A DNA stretch of 64,000 nt from Schumannella soli (lineage in GTDB: Bacteria; Actinomycetota; Actinomycetes; Actinomycetales; Microbacteriaceae): contig NZ_VHQG01000001.1 in NCBI RefSeq assembly GCF_006517435.1, forward strand, positions 1,026,563 to 1,090,562. Direction: 5' to 3'. How positions within the stretch are numbered: position 1 is the stretch's first letter; every line of letters starts with the position of its first letter. A program made the translations under genes and the position numbers. This document shows positions 7,730-16,554 of the stretch, piece after piece. The notes beneath the pieces were generated by a model. That model was not told the DNA's origin, ran no database searches, and saw only the letters and a list, made by a program, of their open reading frames with translations.

Positions 7730-8566
7730 TCAGGCGAAGCTGCGCGCCCCGATCACGGCGAGCAGCGCCAGCTTCTCGGCGCTCGGCGAGCCCGGCGTCG
7801 CCGTGAAGACGAGCAGGGTCTGCCCGCTCTCCGGGTCGACGAGCGTCTGGCAGTCGAGCTCGAGCTCGCCGACCTCGGGATGCGCGAAGCGCTTGTGCCG
7901 CGGATGCTTGAGCCGCACATCGTGCCGCGCCCAGACCTCGGCGAACTCCGGGCTCGACGCGAGCAGCGCATCCACCACCGCCGTCGCCCGCGCTCGGGTC
8001 GCGGGCGTGGAGTAGGCGGAGCGCAGCTCGGCCGTGAACACAGCGCCGTGCTCGGGCTGGTCGTCGCGCGGGTACACGTCGCGGGTCGCCGGGTCGGCGT
8101 ACCAGCGGTACACGTTGACCTTCGAGAGCCCGGTGTAGCCGGAGTGGTCGCCGAGCAGAGCCCGCGCGAGCGGCGTCTGCACGAGCGTCTCGCCGAGATC
8201 GTTGAGCACCATCGCGGGGGTGTCGCCGAGGCGATCGAGGATGCGCTGCACGCCGGGCGAGACGTGATCCCAGGCGCGGGCCGCCTCGGGGGCCGCGTGC
8301 CCGGCGAGGCGGAACAGGTGCGCGCGCTCGTCGACGCTGAGGTGCAGGCCGCGGGCGATCGCGCCGAGCATCTGCTCGGACGGCTGGGGTCCGCGCTGCT
8401 GCTCGAGCCGGCTCCAGTAGTCGGTCGACATGCCGCACAGCTGCGCGATCTCCTCGCGCCGCAGCCCGCCGGTGCGCCGGCGCGGTCCGCGGGGCAGGCC
8501 GACGTCCTCCGGCTGCAGCGCCTCGCGGCGGCTGCGCAGGAAATCGGCGAGCTGGATGCGGTCCAT
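7730..8566 (-). CDS. XRE family regulator with MmyB-like ligand domain
   Basis: 278 residues. An N-terminal helix-turn-helix (LADFLRSRREAL; GGLRREEIAQLCGMSTDYWS; residues about 5-70) is followed by the MmyB-like PAS-type domain (AMVLNDLGETLVQTPLARAL; LTDP-type stretch YADPATRDVYP). In many actinobacteria such regulators sit next to a short-chain dehydrogenase they control, and here an SDR gene starts 100 bases away on the opposite strand. ATG at 8566 chosen because it directly precedes the conserved DNA-binding domain. Confidence 0.88.
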   Translation of the reverse strand: MDRIQLADFLRSRREALQPEDVGLPRGPRRRTGGLRREEIAQLCGMSTDYWSRLEQQRGPQPSEQMLGAIARGLHLSVDERAHLFRLAGHAAPEAARAWDHVSPGVQRILDRLGDTPAMVLNDLGETLVQTPLARALLGDHSGYTGLSKVNVYRWYADPATRDVYPRDDQPEHGAVFTAELRSAYSTPATRARATAVVDALLASSPEFAEVWARHDVRLKHPRHKRFAHPEVGELELDCQTLVDPESGQTLLVFTATPGSPSAEKLALLAVIGARSFA

Positions 8567-8666
8567 GCGCCCATCATCCCCCCGCGGTGCGAGTGCGACC
8601 AGGGATCGGGAATCCGTGGATGAGCGCGCCCTGGAGAGCCCGCCGGACGCGGCGCACGATGAGGTC

Positions 8667-9425
8667 ATGACCGAGAAGATCACCCTCATCACCGGCGGCG
8701 GACGTGGCCTGGGCCGCTCCGCCGCGCTCGCCCTCGCCGACGCCGGACAGGACGTCGTCATCACCTACCGCGCCTCTGCCGACGCCGCGCAGGAGACGAT
8801 CGCCGCGATCCAGGCGAAAGGCCGCAAGGCCGTGGCGCTGCAGCTCGACACGACCGAGTTCGACAGCTTCCCCGCCTTCGTCGAGCAGCTGCGCGCAGCG
8901 CTCGCCGAGACCTGGGGTCGCGACAGCTTCGACCACCTCTTCAACAACGCCGGCGTCGGCATCCTCACCCCCGTCGGCCAGACCACGGCCGAACAGATCG
9001 ACGAGCTGCTGAACACCAACCTCAAGGGCGTCGTGCTGTTCACCGAGGCGGTGCTGCCGCTGCTCGCCGACGGCGGCCGCATCCTCAACGTCTCGAGCGG
9101 ACTCGCCCGCTACACCGCCGGCGCGCCCTACGCCGTCTACGCCGCCACGAAGGGCGCGATCGAGGTCTACTCGCGCTACCTCGCGGCCGGCCTCGGCAGC
9201 CGCGGCATCGCCGTCAACACCCTCGCGCCCGGCGCGACCGCGACCGACTTCGGCGGCGGCTCGCTCATGAGCGACGAGTTCCAGGCGGCCGTGTCGAAGG
9301 TCACCGCGCTCGGACGCGGCGGTCAGCCCGACGACATCGCGGATGCGGTCGTCACGCTGCTCTCGCCCGGCGCACGTTGGATCAACGCCCAGCGCGTCGA
9401 GGCCTCGGGCGGCGCCTACCTCTGA
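8667..9425 (+). CDS. SDR family NAD(P)-dependent oxidoreductase
   Basis: 252 residues, a classical short-chain dehydrogenase. The cofactor glycine motif TGGGRGLG is at residues 9-16, NNAG in the central sheet, and the catalytic Tyr158 and Lys162 in VYAATKGA. It ends with the usual C-terminal stretch (WINAQRVEASGGAYL). CACGAT ends 6 bases before the ATG, consistent with a leaderless message. Divergent from the MmyB-type regulator, which is its likely controller. Substrate cannot be inferred. Confidence 0.9.
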   Translation: MTEKITLITGGGRGLGRSAALALADAGQDVVITYRASADAAQETIAAIQAKGRKAVALQLDTTEFDSFPAFVEQLRAALAETWGRDSFDHLFNNAGVGILTPVGQTTAEQIDELLNTNLKGVVLFTEAVLPLLADGGRILNVSSGLARYTAGAPYAVYAATKGAIEVYSRYLAAGLGSRGIAVNTLAPGATATDFGGGSLMSDEFQAAVSKVTALGRGGQPDDIADAVVTLLSPGARWINAQRVEASGGAYL

Positions 9426-9482
9426 TCCTGAACGTCGGCTCGCTCCCGCGCCTTCAGCCCGCACCGGCAGGAGGCGCGGGAG

Positions 9483-9488
9483 TAGCGT
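9483..9488 (+). promoter_or_regulatory. -10 element TAGCGT, cation transporter promoter
   Basis: TAGCGT ends 7 bases before the GTG at 9496, the spacing expected of a leaderless transcript. This supports the GTG over an upstream in-frame start. Confidence 0.5.
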
Positions 9489-9495
9489 CGCCCGC

Positions 9496-10461
9496 GTGAC
9501 CGTGCTGCTCGCCCTCATCGCGAACGTGCTCGTGGCGGCGGCGAAGACCGTCGCGGCCGTGTTCACCGGATCGGCGGCGATGTTCGCCGAGGCCGCGCAC
9601 TCCTGGGCGGATGCGGGCAACGAGATCTTCCTGCTGTTCGCCGACCGGGCGGCGGTGCGTCCGCGCGACAAGGACCATCCGCTCGGCTTCGGCCGCGACG
9701 CCTGGCTGTGGTCGCTGTTCGCTGCGATCGGCGTCTTCGCGGTCGGCGCGACCGTGTCGGTGTTCCACGGCATCACGCAGCTGCTCGACCCGGAGGCCGA
9801 GCCGGCCGGCGACTACGTCATCAACTACATCGTGCTCGGCGTCGCCTTCGTGCTCGAGGGCACGTCGTTCCTGCAGTCGATCCGGCAGGGCCGCAAGCGG
9901 GCCCGCGAGACCGGACGCGAGTTCCTGCCCTACGTGCTCGGCAGTTCGGAGTCGACGCTGCGCGCGGTCTTCGCCGAAGACGGCGCCGCGCTCATCGGCA
10001 TCCTGCTCGCCGCCGCCGGGATCGCCCTGCATCAGGCGACCGGCATCGCCGCCTTCGACGCGATCGCGAGCATCCTCATCGGCCTGCTGCTCGCGGTCGT
10101 CGCGATCTTCCTCATCGACCGCAACCGCCGCTTCCTCATCGGCGGCGCGCAGGGCGGCAAGCTGCGCGACTGGATCATCGACCTGCTCGAGTCGCGCCCC
10201 GAGATCGACCACGTCACCTACCTGCACGTCGAGATCGTCGGACCGAACCGCCTCTTCGTGGTCGGCGCCGTCGACCTGCTCGGCGACAAGCCCGAGCACG
10301 CCGTCGCCGACCAGCTGCGGGCGATCGAGGATGCGCTCGAGGCCGAGGAGATCATCCAGACGGTCGTGCTGACGGTCGCCTCCTACCGCGAGCCGAGCAT
10401 CCACGACCCGGATGCGCTGCTCGACGGCGACGGACCGGGATCGCCCGCGCGCGACAGCTGA
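9496..10461 (+). CDS. Cation diffusion facilitator family transporter
   Basis: 321 residues. Typical CDF membrane core: first helix LLALIANVLVAAAKTVAA, then FAEAAHSWADAGNEIFLLFA with the metal-binding His/Asp pattern, and HPLGFGRDAWLWSLFAAIG. A second His/Asp site is expected in the AVFAEDGAALIGILLAA helix. The C-terminal cytoplasmic domain (residues about 215-300) is the CDF regulatory domain. The family exports Zn2+, Co2+ or Fe2+ by proton antiport; the metal is not determinable here. Monocistronic by position. Confidence 0.88.
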   Translation: MTVLLALIANVLVAAAKTVAAVFTGSAAMFAEAAHSWADAGNEIFLLFADRAAVRPRDKDHPLGFGRDAWLWSLFAAIGVFAVGATVSVFHGITQLLDPEAEPAGDYVINYIVLGVAFVLEGTSFLQSIRQGRKRARETGREFLPYVLGSSESTLRAVFAEDGAALIGILLAAAGIALHQATGIAAFDAIASILIGLLLAVVAIFLIDRNRRFLIGGAQGGKLRDWIIDLLESRPEIDHVTYLHVEIVGPNRLFVVGAVDLLGDKPEHAVADQLRAIEDALEAEEIIQTVVLTVASYREPSIHDPDALLDGDGPGSPARDS

Positions 10462-10518
10462 ACGGCGCGCACCCGCGCCCGCGCGATAGCACCTGAACGC
10501 GACCTGCGCGAGTTGTGT

Positions 10519-10581
10519 CAGCGCTGTCAGGGTGTGGCAGAGTCCCATCCCGGCGCTGTTCCGGACACCGTTCCGAACACG
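10519..10581. promoter_or_regulatory. Repeat-bearing upstream region of the symporter gene
   Basis: CAGCGCTG palindrome at 10519-10526 inside TGTCAGCGCTGTCA. Further on lies a tandem 12-base repeat GTTCCGGACACC/GTTCCGAACACG (10558-10569, 10570-10581; 10 of 12 identical). Possible regulator binding sites for the symporter at 10696. No known regulator motif is recognised; nothing else is evident between 10462 and 10695. Confidence 0.35.
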
Positions 10582-10695
10582 CTGCGACCACCCCCGCGAT
10601 GAGCGACCCACGGCCCTCCTGCCACAGGTTGCGAAGCGCCGCCCACCGGCGGAGGTTCTCGCTCCCGATCGACGACGAATCCGGAGAGGACCCGC

Positions 10696-12453
10696 ATGGC
10701 ACTCGCGCCTGCAGCACTCGCCCTGAGCACGGCGGGCGCGATCCCGACCGCCCTCAGCCCCGCCGGCGGTGTGCACACCGCCACCCAGGGCATCCGCCTC
10801 GACCTGACCTGGGTCGACTACCTGATGCTCGCCATCTACTTCGCGGTTGTGATCGGCATCGGCCTGATCGCCCGCAAGCGGGTGAAGTCGAGCGTCGACT
10901 TCTTCCTCTCCGGCCGCTCGATGCCCGCGTGGATCACCGGACTCGCCTTCGTCAGCGCCAACCTCGGCGCCACCGAGATCCTCGGGATGGCGGCGAACGG
11001 CGCCCAGATCGGCATGTCGACCCTGCACTACTACCTCATCGGCGCGGTGCCGGCGATGGTGTTCCTCGGCCTCGTGATGATGCCCTTCTACTACGCGTCG
11101 AAGGTGCGCAGCGTGCCCGAGTTCATGCTGCGCCGCTTCGGCAAGGCGCCGCACCTGGTCAACTCGCTGGCCTTCGCCGTCTCGAACGTGCTCATCGCCG
11201 GCATCAACCTGTTCGCGATGGCGCTCGTCATCGAGGCGATGCTCGGCTGGTCGCAGTGGATCGCCATCCTCGTCTCGGCCGCGTTCGTGCTCGTCTACAT
11301 CACCCTGGGCGGGCTCTCGAGCGCGATCTACAACGAGGTCATGCAGTTCTTCGTGATCATCGCCGGCCTGGTCCCGCTGACGATCGTCGGCCTCAACCGC
11401 GTGCACGGCTGGAACGGCCTGGTGGATGCGCTCAACAAGACCGAGAGCGCGAAGCTGCTGCACACCTGGGTCGGCACGGGCTTCGGCGACGAGTCGAACC
11501 CGATCGGCGCGAACTGGCTCGCGATCGTGCTGGGCCTCGGCTTCGTGCTGAGCTTCGGCTACTGGACGACGAACTTCACCGAGGTGCAGCGCGCCTTCAG
11601 CGCGAAGAACATGTCGGCCGCGCGGCGCACGCCGCTGATCGGCGCCTTCCCGAAGCTGCTCATCCCCTTCATCGTCGTCATCCCCGGCCTCATCGGCGCG
11701 GCGACGATCGGCAACCTGCTCGCCGACCCCGACTCGGGCGTGACCTACAACGAGGTCATCCCGAAGCTCATGCAGATGTACCTGCCGACCGGTGTGCTCG
11801 GCGTCGCCGTCACCGGACTCATGGCCTCGTTCATGGCGGGCATGGCGGCCAACGTGTCGAGCTTCAACACGGTCTTCACCTGGGACATCTGGCAGCGCTA
11901 CATCAAGAAGGACATGCCCGACGAGCACTACCTCAAGGTGGGCCGCTGGGTGACCGTGATCGGCGTGATCATCGGCGTCGGAACCGCGTTCATCGCGGCC
12001 GGGGCGCAGAACATCATGACCTACATGCAGACGCTGTTCTCGTTCTTCAATGCGCCCCTGTTCGGCGTCTTCATCCTGGGTCTGCTGTGGAAGAGGATGA
12101 CGCCGAAGGCCGCGCTCTGGTCGTATATCGCGGGCATCATCGCGCCGACGATCGTGTTCATCGCCTACCAGGTGAGCGTCGCGAACAAGGCCCCGATCTT
12201 CGCCACCGCCACGTCGGAGACGCTCTACGGCGCGATCATCTCCTTCGCCACGGTGCTCGTCTTCGCGGTCGTCATCAGCCTCGTCACGAAGCCGAAGCCG
12301 GTGTCCGAGCTCACCGGCCTCGTCTACGGCGTCGGCAAGATCGACGTCACGAAGGACCATGTCGCCGGCGACACCAAGTGGTACCGCTCGCCGGCGCTGC
12401 TCGGAACCGTGGCCCTCGCCGGCTGCGTCGCCCTCTACCTGCCGTTCCTCTGA
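10696..12453 (+). CDS. Sodium:solute symporter (SSS family)
   Basis: 585 residues with about 13-14 predicted transmembrane helices, the usual SSS size. Recognisable stretches are VVIGIGLIARKRVKSSVDFFLSGR-type N-terminus, AFVSANLGATEILGMAANGA, and YITLGGLSSAIYNEVMQFF, as in SglT-type and related sugar or solute symporters. Good ribosome site GGAGAGGA before the ATG. A small membrane protein gene follows 24 bases later, so the two are probably co-transcribed. Substrate uncertain (sugar, inositol, proline or similar). Confidence 0.87.
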   Translation: MALAPAALALSTAGAIPTALSPAGGVHTATQGIRLDLTWVDYLMLAIYFAVVIGIGLIARKRVKSSVDFFLSGRSMPAWITGLAFVSANLGATEILGMAANGAQIGMSTLHYYLIGAVPAMVFLGLVMMPFYYASKVRSVPEFMLRRFGKAPHLVNSLAFAVSNVLIAGINLFAMALVIEAMLGWSQWIAILVSAAFVLVYITLGGLSSAIYNEVMQFFVIIAGLVPLTIVGLNRVHGWNGLVDALNKTESAKLLHTWVGTGFGDESNPIGANWLAIVLGLGFVLSFGYWTTNFTEVQRAFSAKNMSAARRTPLIGAFPKLLIPFIVVIPGLIGAATIGNLLADPDSGVTYNEVIPKLMQMYLPTGVLGVAVTGLMASFMAGMAANVSSFNTVFTWDIWQRYIKKDMPDEHYLKVGRWVTVIGVIIGVGTAFIAAGAQNIMTYMQTLFSFFNAPLFGVFILGLLWKRMTPKAALWSYIAGIIAPTIVFIAYQVSVANKAPIFATATSETLYGAIISFATVLVFAVVISLVTKPKPVSELTGLVYGVGKIDVTKDHVAGDTKWYRSPALLGTVALAGCVALYLPFL

Positions 12454-12477
12454 TCCGGACTGCTGAAGGAGCAACTC

Positions 12478-12828
12478 ATGAGTGAGAACAAGCCCAGCGG
12501 CTCGGGCAGCACCGACCGCACCCTCACGGCCGAGCAGGAGGAGCTGGTCAAGTCCACGCGACGCTTCGACCTGCGTCGCATCCTCGGCGCCTTGTTCGTC
12601 GTCTACGGCCTCATCGTCGGCATCACCGGGCTCGTCACGGTCGGCGCGACGGATGAGCTGAAGCGCACCGGCGGCATCGCCATCAACCTGTGGACCGGCG
12701 CGGCGATGCTCGTGCTCGGCATCCTCTTCTTCGTCTGGGATCGGCTCTCGCCGGTTCCCGCCGAGGACATCGTGAAGAGCGAGGAGCAGGAGGACGAGGA
12801 GCGCAAGGTCGGCGAGGCCAAGGCCTGA
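12478..12828 (+). CDS. Small two-helix membrane protein, function unknown
   Basis: 116 residues. Charged N-terminus (TLTAEQEELVKSTRRFDLRR), two hydrophobic segments (about residues 35-56 and 70-90) and an acidic Lys/Glu-rich tail. AGGAG lies 7 bases before the ATG, and the gene follows the SSS symporter by 24 bases, suggesting an accessory role to that transporter. No enzyme motif is seen; I do not recognise a named family. Confidence 0.75.
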   Translation: MSENKPSGSGSTDRTLTAEQEELVKSTRRFDLRRILGALFVVYGLIVGITGLVTVGATDELKRTGGIAINLWTGAAMLVLGILFFVWDRLSPVPAEDIVKSEEQEDEERKVGEAKA

Positions 12829-12846
12829 CGCGCGTCCGCTTCTCGC

Positions 12847-12906
12847 CGAGTTGCCCAGTTCTGCCGCGTTCCGGCCCCGGAACCCGACCGAACTGGGCAA
12901 CTCGCG
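12847..12906. repeat. 59-bp family palindrome / bidirectional terminator
   Basis: Perfect 15-bp arms CGAGTTGCCCAGTTC (12847-12861) and its complement (12890-12904), with an inner 7-bp hairpin (12868-12883). It sits between convergent genes. Read from GAGTTGCC at 12848 to 12906 it is 59 bp and aligns without gaps to 42050-42108 and to 57640-57698 inside hemY. Likely a terminator in this position. Confidence 0.75.
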
Positions 12907-12909
12907 TAT

Positions 12910-14295
12910 CTACGGCGTCGGGGTGCGCGCGTCGTAGGCGCGGAACGACGGCTGCAGCCGCAGCAGCACCGCGATGAGCCCGATGATGATGAGCCCGCCG
13001 AGCAGCGGCGGGAACCATAGCGCCACCGCCGTCGCGAACACGCCCACGTAGAGGTCGCCGACGCGCGGGCCGCCGGTCACGACGACCGTGAACACGCCCT
13101 GCAGGCGTCCGCGCATCGAGTCGGGCGACGCCATCAGCATCATCGTCGAGCGGAAGATCGCGCTGAACTCGTCGCTCACGCCCATGCCGATCAGCGCCAG
13201 CGTCGCGAGGGCGAGCGCGACCCAGTTGACCGCATCCAGCCCCGGACCGACCTTCCCGAACCAGCCCGTCGCCATCGCCGCGAGCACGAGTCCGAAGCCG
13301 GCGACGAAGGCGCCGTAGGCGGTGATCGCGCGGCCCACGGCGAGGCCGTGGTGGTGGATGTGCGCGACCGGTCCGCTGAACACGCTCGCCAGGAATGCGC
13401 CCACCGCCATGCCCGCCGTCAGCACGCCGACCGTGATCGAGCCGCCGCCGATCAGCACCGCGCCGACGGCCGGGAACACCGTGTGCGGGCGGCCGAAGGT
13501 CATCGCGACGATGTCGACCAGGAACGAGAGGCGGATGTTCGGCGCCCGCTTCAGGAACTGCACGCCCTCGACGAGCGACGCGATCCCGGGCCGGCCGACC
13601 TTCTCCAGCGGCGGCAGCTTCGGCAGCGTCAGGATGCCGGCGAAACCGGCCAGGAACAGCACCGCATCCACGGCGAAGGTGATCGGGAAGCCCGCCGCGG
13701 CGACGAGCACGCCCGCGACCGCCGGCCCGACCATCACCATGACGCCGATCGAGATGCCGTTGAGGGCCGCCGCGCGGGCGACCATGTCGGCCGGCAGGAT
13801 GCGCGGGGTCACCGCCATGCGCGTCGTGTTCGAGATCGTCGCGGCGACCGCGTTGACGGTCGTGATGACGTAGAGCGGCCAGACGGCGACGGTGCGGTCG
13901 TGGTCCTGCACGACGGCGTCGACCACGGCGATCACGATGAGAGCGAGCGTCGACAGCCAACCGGCCAGCGCGCTGATGATGAGCACGAGCCGGCGGTCGA
14001 AGGCGTCGGCGAGCATGCCGCCCCAGAGTCCGGCGACGATCATCGGCACCAGCGAGATGACGCCCACGAGCGACACGGCGAGCGTCTTCGCGGCGGCGCT
14101 GCCCGGAGTGATGTCGTAGATCAGCAGCCCGACGGCGACGATCGTGAGCTGCGCGCCGATGCCCGAGATCGCGCCGCCGATCCAGATGCGCGCGAACGCG
14201 GGGGACGCCGTGAGCGGGCTCAGATCGACAAAGCGGCGCTTCTTGGCGGGCTGCTCCGACGGGGATGCGCTGCTGTTCTCGTCGGGCTCGCTCAC
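12910..14295 (-). CDS. MFS transporter
   Basis: 461 residues, 12 predicted helices, of the drug/macrolide-exporter-like MFS_3 group (N-terminus FARIWIGGAISGIGAQLTIVAVGLLIYDIT; loop GGMLADAFDRRLVLIIS). I chose the GTG at 14295 (SEPDENS...), where TACGCT lies 7 bases upstream; the frame is open further but without conservation cues. N-terminal 30 residues are polar. Likely exports a small molecule; no specific substrate indicated. Divergent from the glutamine amidotransferase. Confidence 0.83.
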   Translation of the reverse strand: MSEPDENSSASPSEQPAKKRRFVDLSPLTASPAFARIWIGGAISGIGAQLTIVAVGLLIYDITPGSAAAKTLAVSLVGVISLVPMIVAGLWGGMLADAFDRRLVLIISALAGWLSTLALIVIAVVDAVVQDHDRTVAVWPLYVITTVNAVAATISNTTRMAVTPRILPADMVARAAALNGISIGVMVMVGPAVAGVLVAAAGFPITFAVDAVLFLAGFAGILTLPKLPPLEKVGRPGIASLVEGVQFLKRAPNIRLSFLVDIVAMTFGRPHTVFPAVGAVLIGGGSITVGVLTAGMAVGAFLASVFSGPVAHIHHHGLAVGRAITAYGAFVAGFGLVLAAMATGWFGKVGPGLDAVNWVALALATLALIGMGVSDEFSAIFRSTMMLMASPDSMRGRLQGVFTVVVTGGPRVGDLYVGVFATAVALWFPPLLGGLIIIGLIAVLLRLQPSFRAYDARTPTP

Positions 14296-14302
14296 TGCCC
14301 CG

Positions 14303-14308
14303 AGCGTA
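14303..14308 (-). promoter_or_regulatory. -10 element TACGCT, MFS promoter
   Basis: On the minus strand TACGCT ends 7 bases before the GTG at 14295, consistent with a leaderless message. Confidence 0.45.
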
Positions 14309-14414
14309 GTGCCGCGAACGTGCAGGCACTGCAGGGTCGGCCTGCGACGCGTCACACGGTCGGCGCTCGGCGGCGGGCGCGCGTACTCTCGGGGGCTGGA
14401 GGTTCCGCCCGCCC

Positions 14415-15296
14415 ATGTGCCGTCTGCTCGCCTACGCCGCACCCCGCCCGGTCACCGCGCAGGAGGTGCTCGGCCGCGACCAGAGCGCCGTCTTCCAGGA
14501 CATGGCGCTGCTCCACCGCGACGGCTGGGGCACGGTCTGGCTGGATGCCGGCGGCGTGCACGAGCACCGGGATGCGCAGCCGCACGACGCGGAGGCCCCC
14601 ACCCCATCCGCCCCCGCCCGCCTGCGCCGCCAGGCGTCCGATCGCAGCGGACTCGGTGACGCCGAGCTGACCGCCGCGCTCGCCGACGACCCCGCGACCG
14701 CGCGCCTGCTGCACCTGCGCCTCGCGACCGATGGGATGGTGTGCTCGCCGCAGAACACGCATCCCTTCGTGATCGACGGACTCGCCTTCGCGCACAACGG
14801 CTCGCTCACGCCGGTCGAGCGCTTCGAGGATCTGGTCGCGCCCGAGCTGCGCGGCGAGATCGAGGGCGAGACCGACAGCGAGCGCTACTTCGCGGCGATC
14901 CGCACCCGCCTGCTCGCGGGCGACGGCCTGCGCGAGGCGGTCGTCGGCACGGTCGCCGAGCTGCGTTCGCGCTTCCCGCGGGCGAGCCTCAACGCGATCC
15001 TGCTCACCCCGACGCACCTCGTGGCGGTGCACGCGAGCGAGCGGAGCGGCATCCCGCGCGCCGAGCTCGCCGCGACCGGAGTGCCCGAGGCCGACCTGCC
15101 GTTCGAGAGCCTCAGCGCCTACTACCTGATGCGCTACCGCCGCGACGCCGACGGCACGACGGTGTTCGCGTCGTCGGGGCTCGACGTCGCCGACTGGGAG
15201 CCCGTACCGGCCGAGTCGGTGGCGGTCGTCGACTTGGCTACCCTGGAGCTGGATGTCGTGCCGCTGTCCGCGGCCGTCGGTGCGGAGGCGAAGTGA
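14415..15296 (+). CDS. Class II glutamine amidotransferase (EgtC/YafJ-like)
   Basis: 293 residues. The N-terminal Cys2 (MCRLLAY) is the Ntn nucleophile; GWGTVWL, HLRLATDG, NTHPFV and FAHNGSL are class II amidotransferase motifs. Single-domain members include EgtC (ergothioneine) and YafJ; no egt genes are nearby, so EgtC function is unlikely. GGAGG precedes the ATG, and TACTCT at 14384-14389 may be the -10. Its stop overlaps the GTG of a 44-residue membrane peptide gene. Residues 60-75 form a Pro/Ala-rich insertion. Confidence 0.85.
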   Translation: MCRLLAYAAPRPVTAQEVLGRDQSAVFQDMALLHRDGWGTVWLDAGGVHEHRDAQPHDAEAPTPSAPARLRRQASDRSGLGDAELTAALADDPATARLLHLRLATDGMVCSPQNTHPFVIDGLAFAHNGSLTPVERFEDLVAPELRGEIEGETDSERYFAAIRTRLLAGDGLREAVVGTVAELRSRFPRASLNAILLTPTHLVAVHASERSGIPRAELAATGVPEADLPFESLSAYYLMRYRRDADGTTVFASSGLDVADWEPVPAESVAVVDLATLELDVVPLSAAVGAEAK

Positions 15297-15427
15297 ACGG
15301 GTTCCTGAAGTTCTGTGCGGTGGTCGGCACCGGGATCGTGCTGGTGATCGGCGCGGCCGTGACGGTCGCCGCGGTCGCCCTCGGCGTCGCCAGCGTCATC
15401 AGCATCTCGACGGGCGCCTCGCTCTGA
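15293..15427 (+). CDS. Hydrophobic microprotein, one membrane helix
   Basis: 44 residues, starting with a GTG that overlaps the amidotransferase stop by 4 bases. Almost the whole length is one hydrophobic segment (FCAVVGTGIVLVIGAAVTVA and on). No conserved motif is visible. The overlap and unbroken hydrophobic frame support a real, translationally coupled gene, but short length makes this tentative. Confidence 0.5.
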   Translation: MNGFLKFCAVVGTGIVLVIGAAVTVAAVALGVASVISISTGASL

Positions 15428-15488
15428 TCGTCACGCCGGTCGTGTCGAGCTCGCCGCGGCGGGCGCCGCGCGGCCGGGGTCGCCGCTC

Positions 15489-16505
15489 ATGACGGCGCCG
15501 CGGATGCACGCCGACGAGGTCGACATCCGTCTCGAGGATGTGCGCCGCGCGCTCGACGCGCAGCATCCGCGCTTCCGCGATCTGCCGCTCACGACCCTCG
15601 CGGGCGGCGGCACGATCAACCGGGTCTTCCGCCTCGGCGACGAGCTCGTCGTGCGCGTGCCGCTCATCGAATGGGGTGCGGCGGATGCAGAGCGCGAGTC
15701 GCGCATCCTGCCTCGCCTGCACGGCGCGCTCCCGGTGCGCACGCCCGAGCTGGTCGCGCTCGGCCGGCCCGCGCCGGGTCTGCCGTGGGCGTGGACCGTG
15801 CTCGACTGGATCCCGGGCCGCTCCCTCAGCGCGCACCTCGGCTCGGGCGCTGAGGCCGATGCCGGTGCCGGTGCCGGTGCCGGGGCGGCGTCGGCTGCGG
15901 AAGCGCGGGCTGATGAACGGCGCGGCCGTGTGCTCGGCGCGGCGCTCGGGGCTCTCCACACGCTTCCTGTCGGCGACGTCGGCATCCCTCTCTCGACCTC
16001 GGGCGGCGATCCGGTCGCCGAGCGCGACGCGATGATCGCCGGCCTCCGCTCGCCGAACGGCCTGATCGACGTCGCGGCGGCGGTCGACCGGCTGGAGCGC
16101 GATCTCGCGCATTCTCTGACCCCGCGGGTCGGCGTCGCCGGCACGACCGGTGTCGCGGGCTCGCCGTGCCGCCCGCTGGTCTGGACGCACGCCGACCCGC
16201 TGCCCGGCAACGTCCTCGTCGGCGGCGCCACCACCGAGGCCACGATCTCGGCCCTGATCGACTGGAGCGGAGGCGGTCTCGGCGACCCGACCCACGACCT
16301 CGTCGCCGGGTGGTGGACGCTCGGCACCGCCGGCCGACGCGCCTTCCGCGCCGCGCTCGATCCCGCCGACGCCGACTGGCACCTCGCCCGGCTGCGCGCC
16401 TGGCGCAAGGCGGCCGCCGCGGTCGGCTACTACGCCGGAACGAGCCCGATCTTCGCCGCCGACGCCCGCCGCGCGATCGACCACCTCATCGCCGACGCCG
16501 ACTGA
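15489..16505 (+). CDS. Aminoglycoside phosphotransferase (APH)-fold kinase
   Basis: 338 residues. Kinase motifs: nucleotide loop AGGGTINRVFRLGDELVVRVP, Brenner motif HADPLPGN (catalytic Asp) and IDWSGGGLGDPTHD (metal-binding Asp). These place it in the APH/choline kinase superfamily, whose members phosphorylate small alcohols, antibiotics or sugars. An in-frame run of GCCGGT hexamers near 15861-15890 encodes a Gly/Ala linker (about residues 124-135). Substrate unknown; resistance should not be assumed. Confidence 0.83.
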   Translation: MTAPRMHADEVDIRLEDVRRALDAQHPRFRDLPLTTLAGGGTINRVFRLGDELVVRVPLIEWGAADAERESRILPRLHGALPVRTPELVALGRPAPGLPWAWTVLDWIPGRSLSAHLGSGAEADAGAGAGAGAASAAEARADERRGRVLGAALGALHTLPVGDVGIPLSTSGGDPVAERDAMIAGLRSPNGLIDVAAAVDRLERDLAHSLTPRVGVAGTTGVAGSPCRPLVWTHADPLPGNVLVGGATTEATISALIDWSGGGLGDPTHDLVAGWWTLGTAGRRAFRAALDPADADWHLARLRAWRKAAAAVGYYAGTSPIFAADARRAIDHLIADAD

Positions 16506-16554
16506 CACGATCCCGTGCGGGCCGGCGGTCCCGGTTCGCGTCGACGCTCCCAGT

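Noticed and set aside
14415-15296. Ergothioneine gene egtC
   Set aside because: Class II amidotransferase motifs fit, but none of egtA, egtB, egtD or egtE is nearby.
15861-15890. GCCGGT hexamer run as a phase-variation switch
   Set aside because: Repeat unit is a multiple of three, so length change would not shift the frame; it only varies a Gly/Ala linker.
15489-16505. Aminoglycoside resistance gene
   Set aside because: Only the kinase fold is shared; no close match to resistance enzymes can be claimed from sequence and there is no mobile context.
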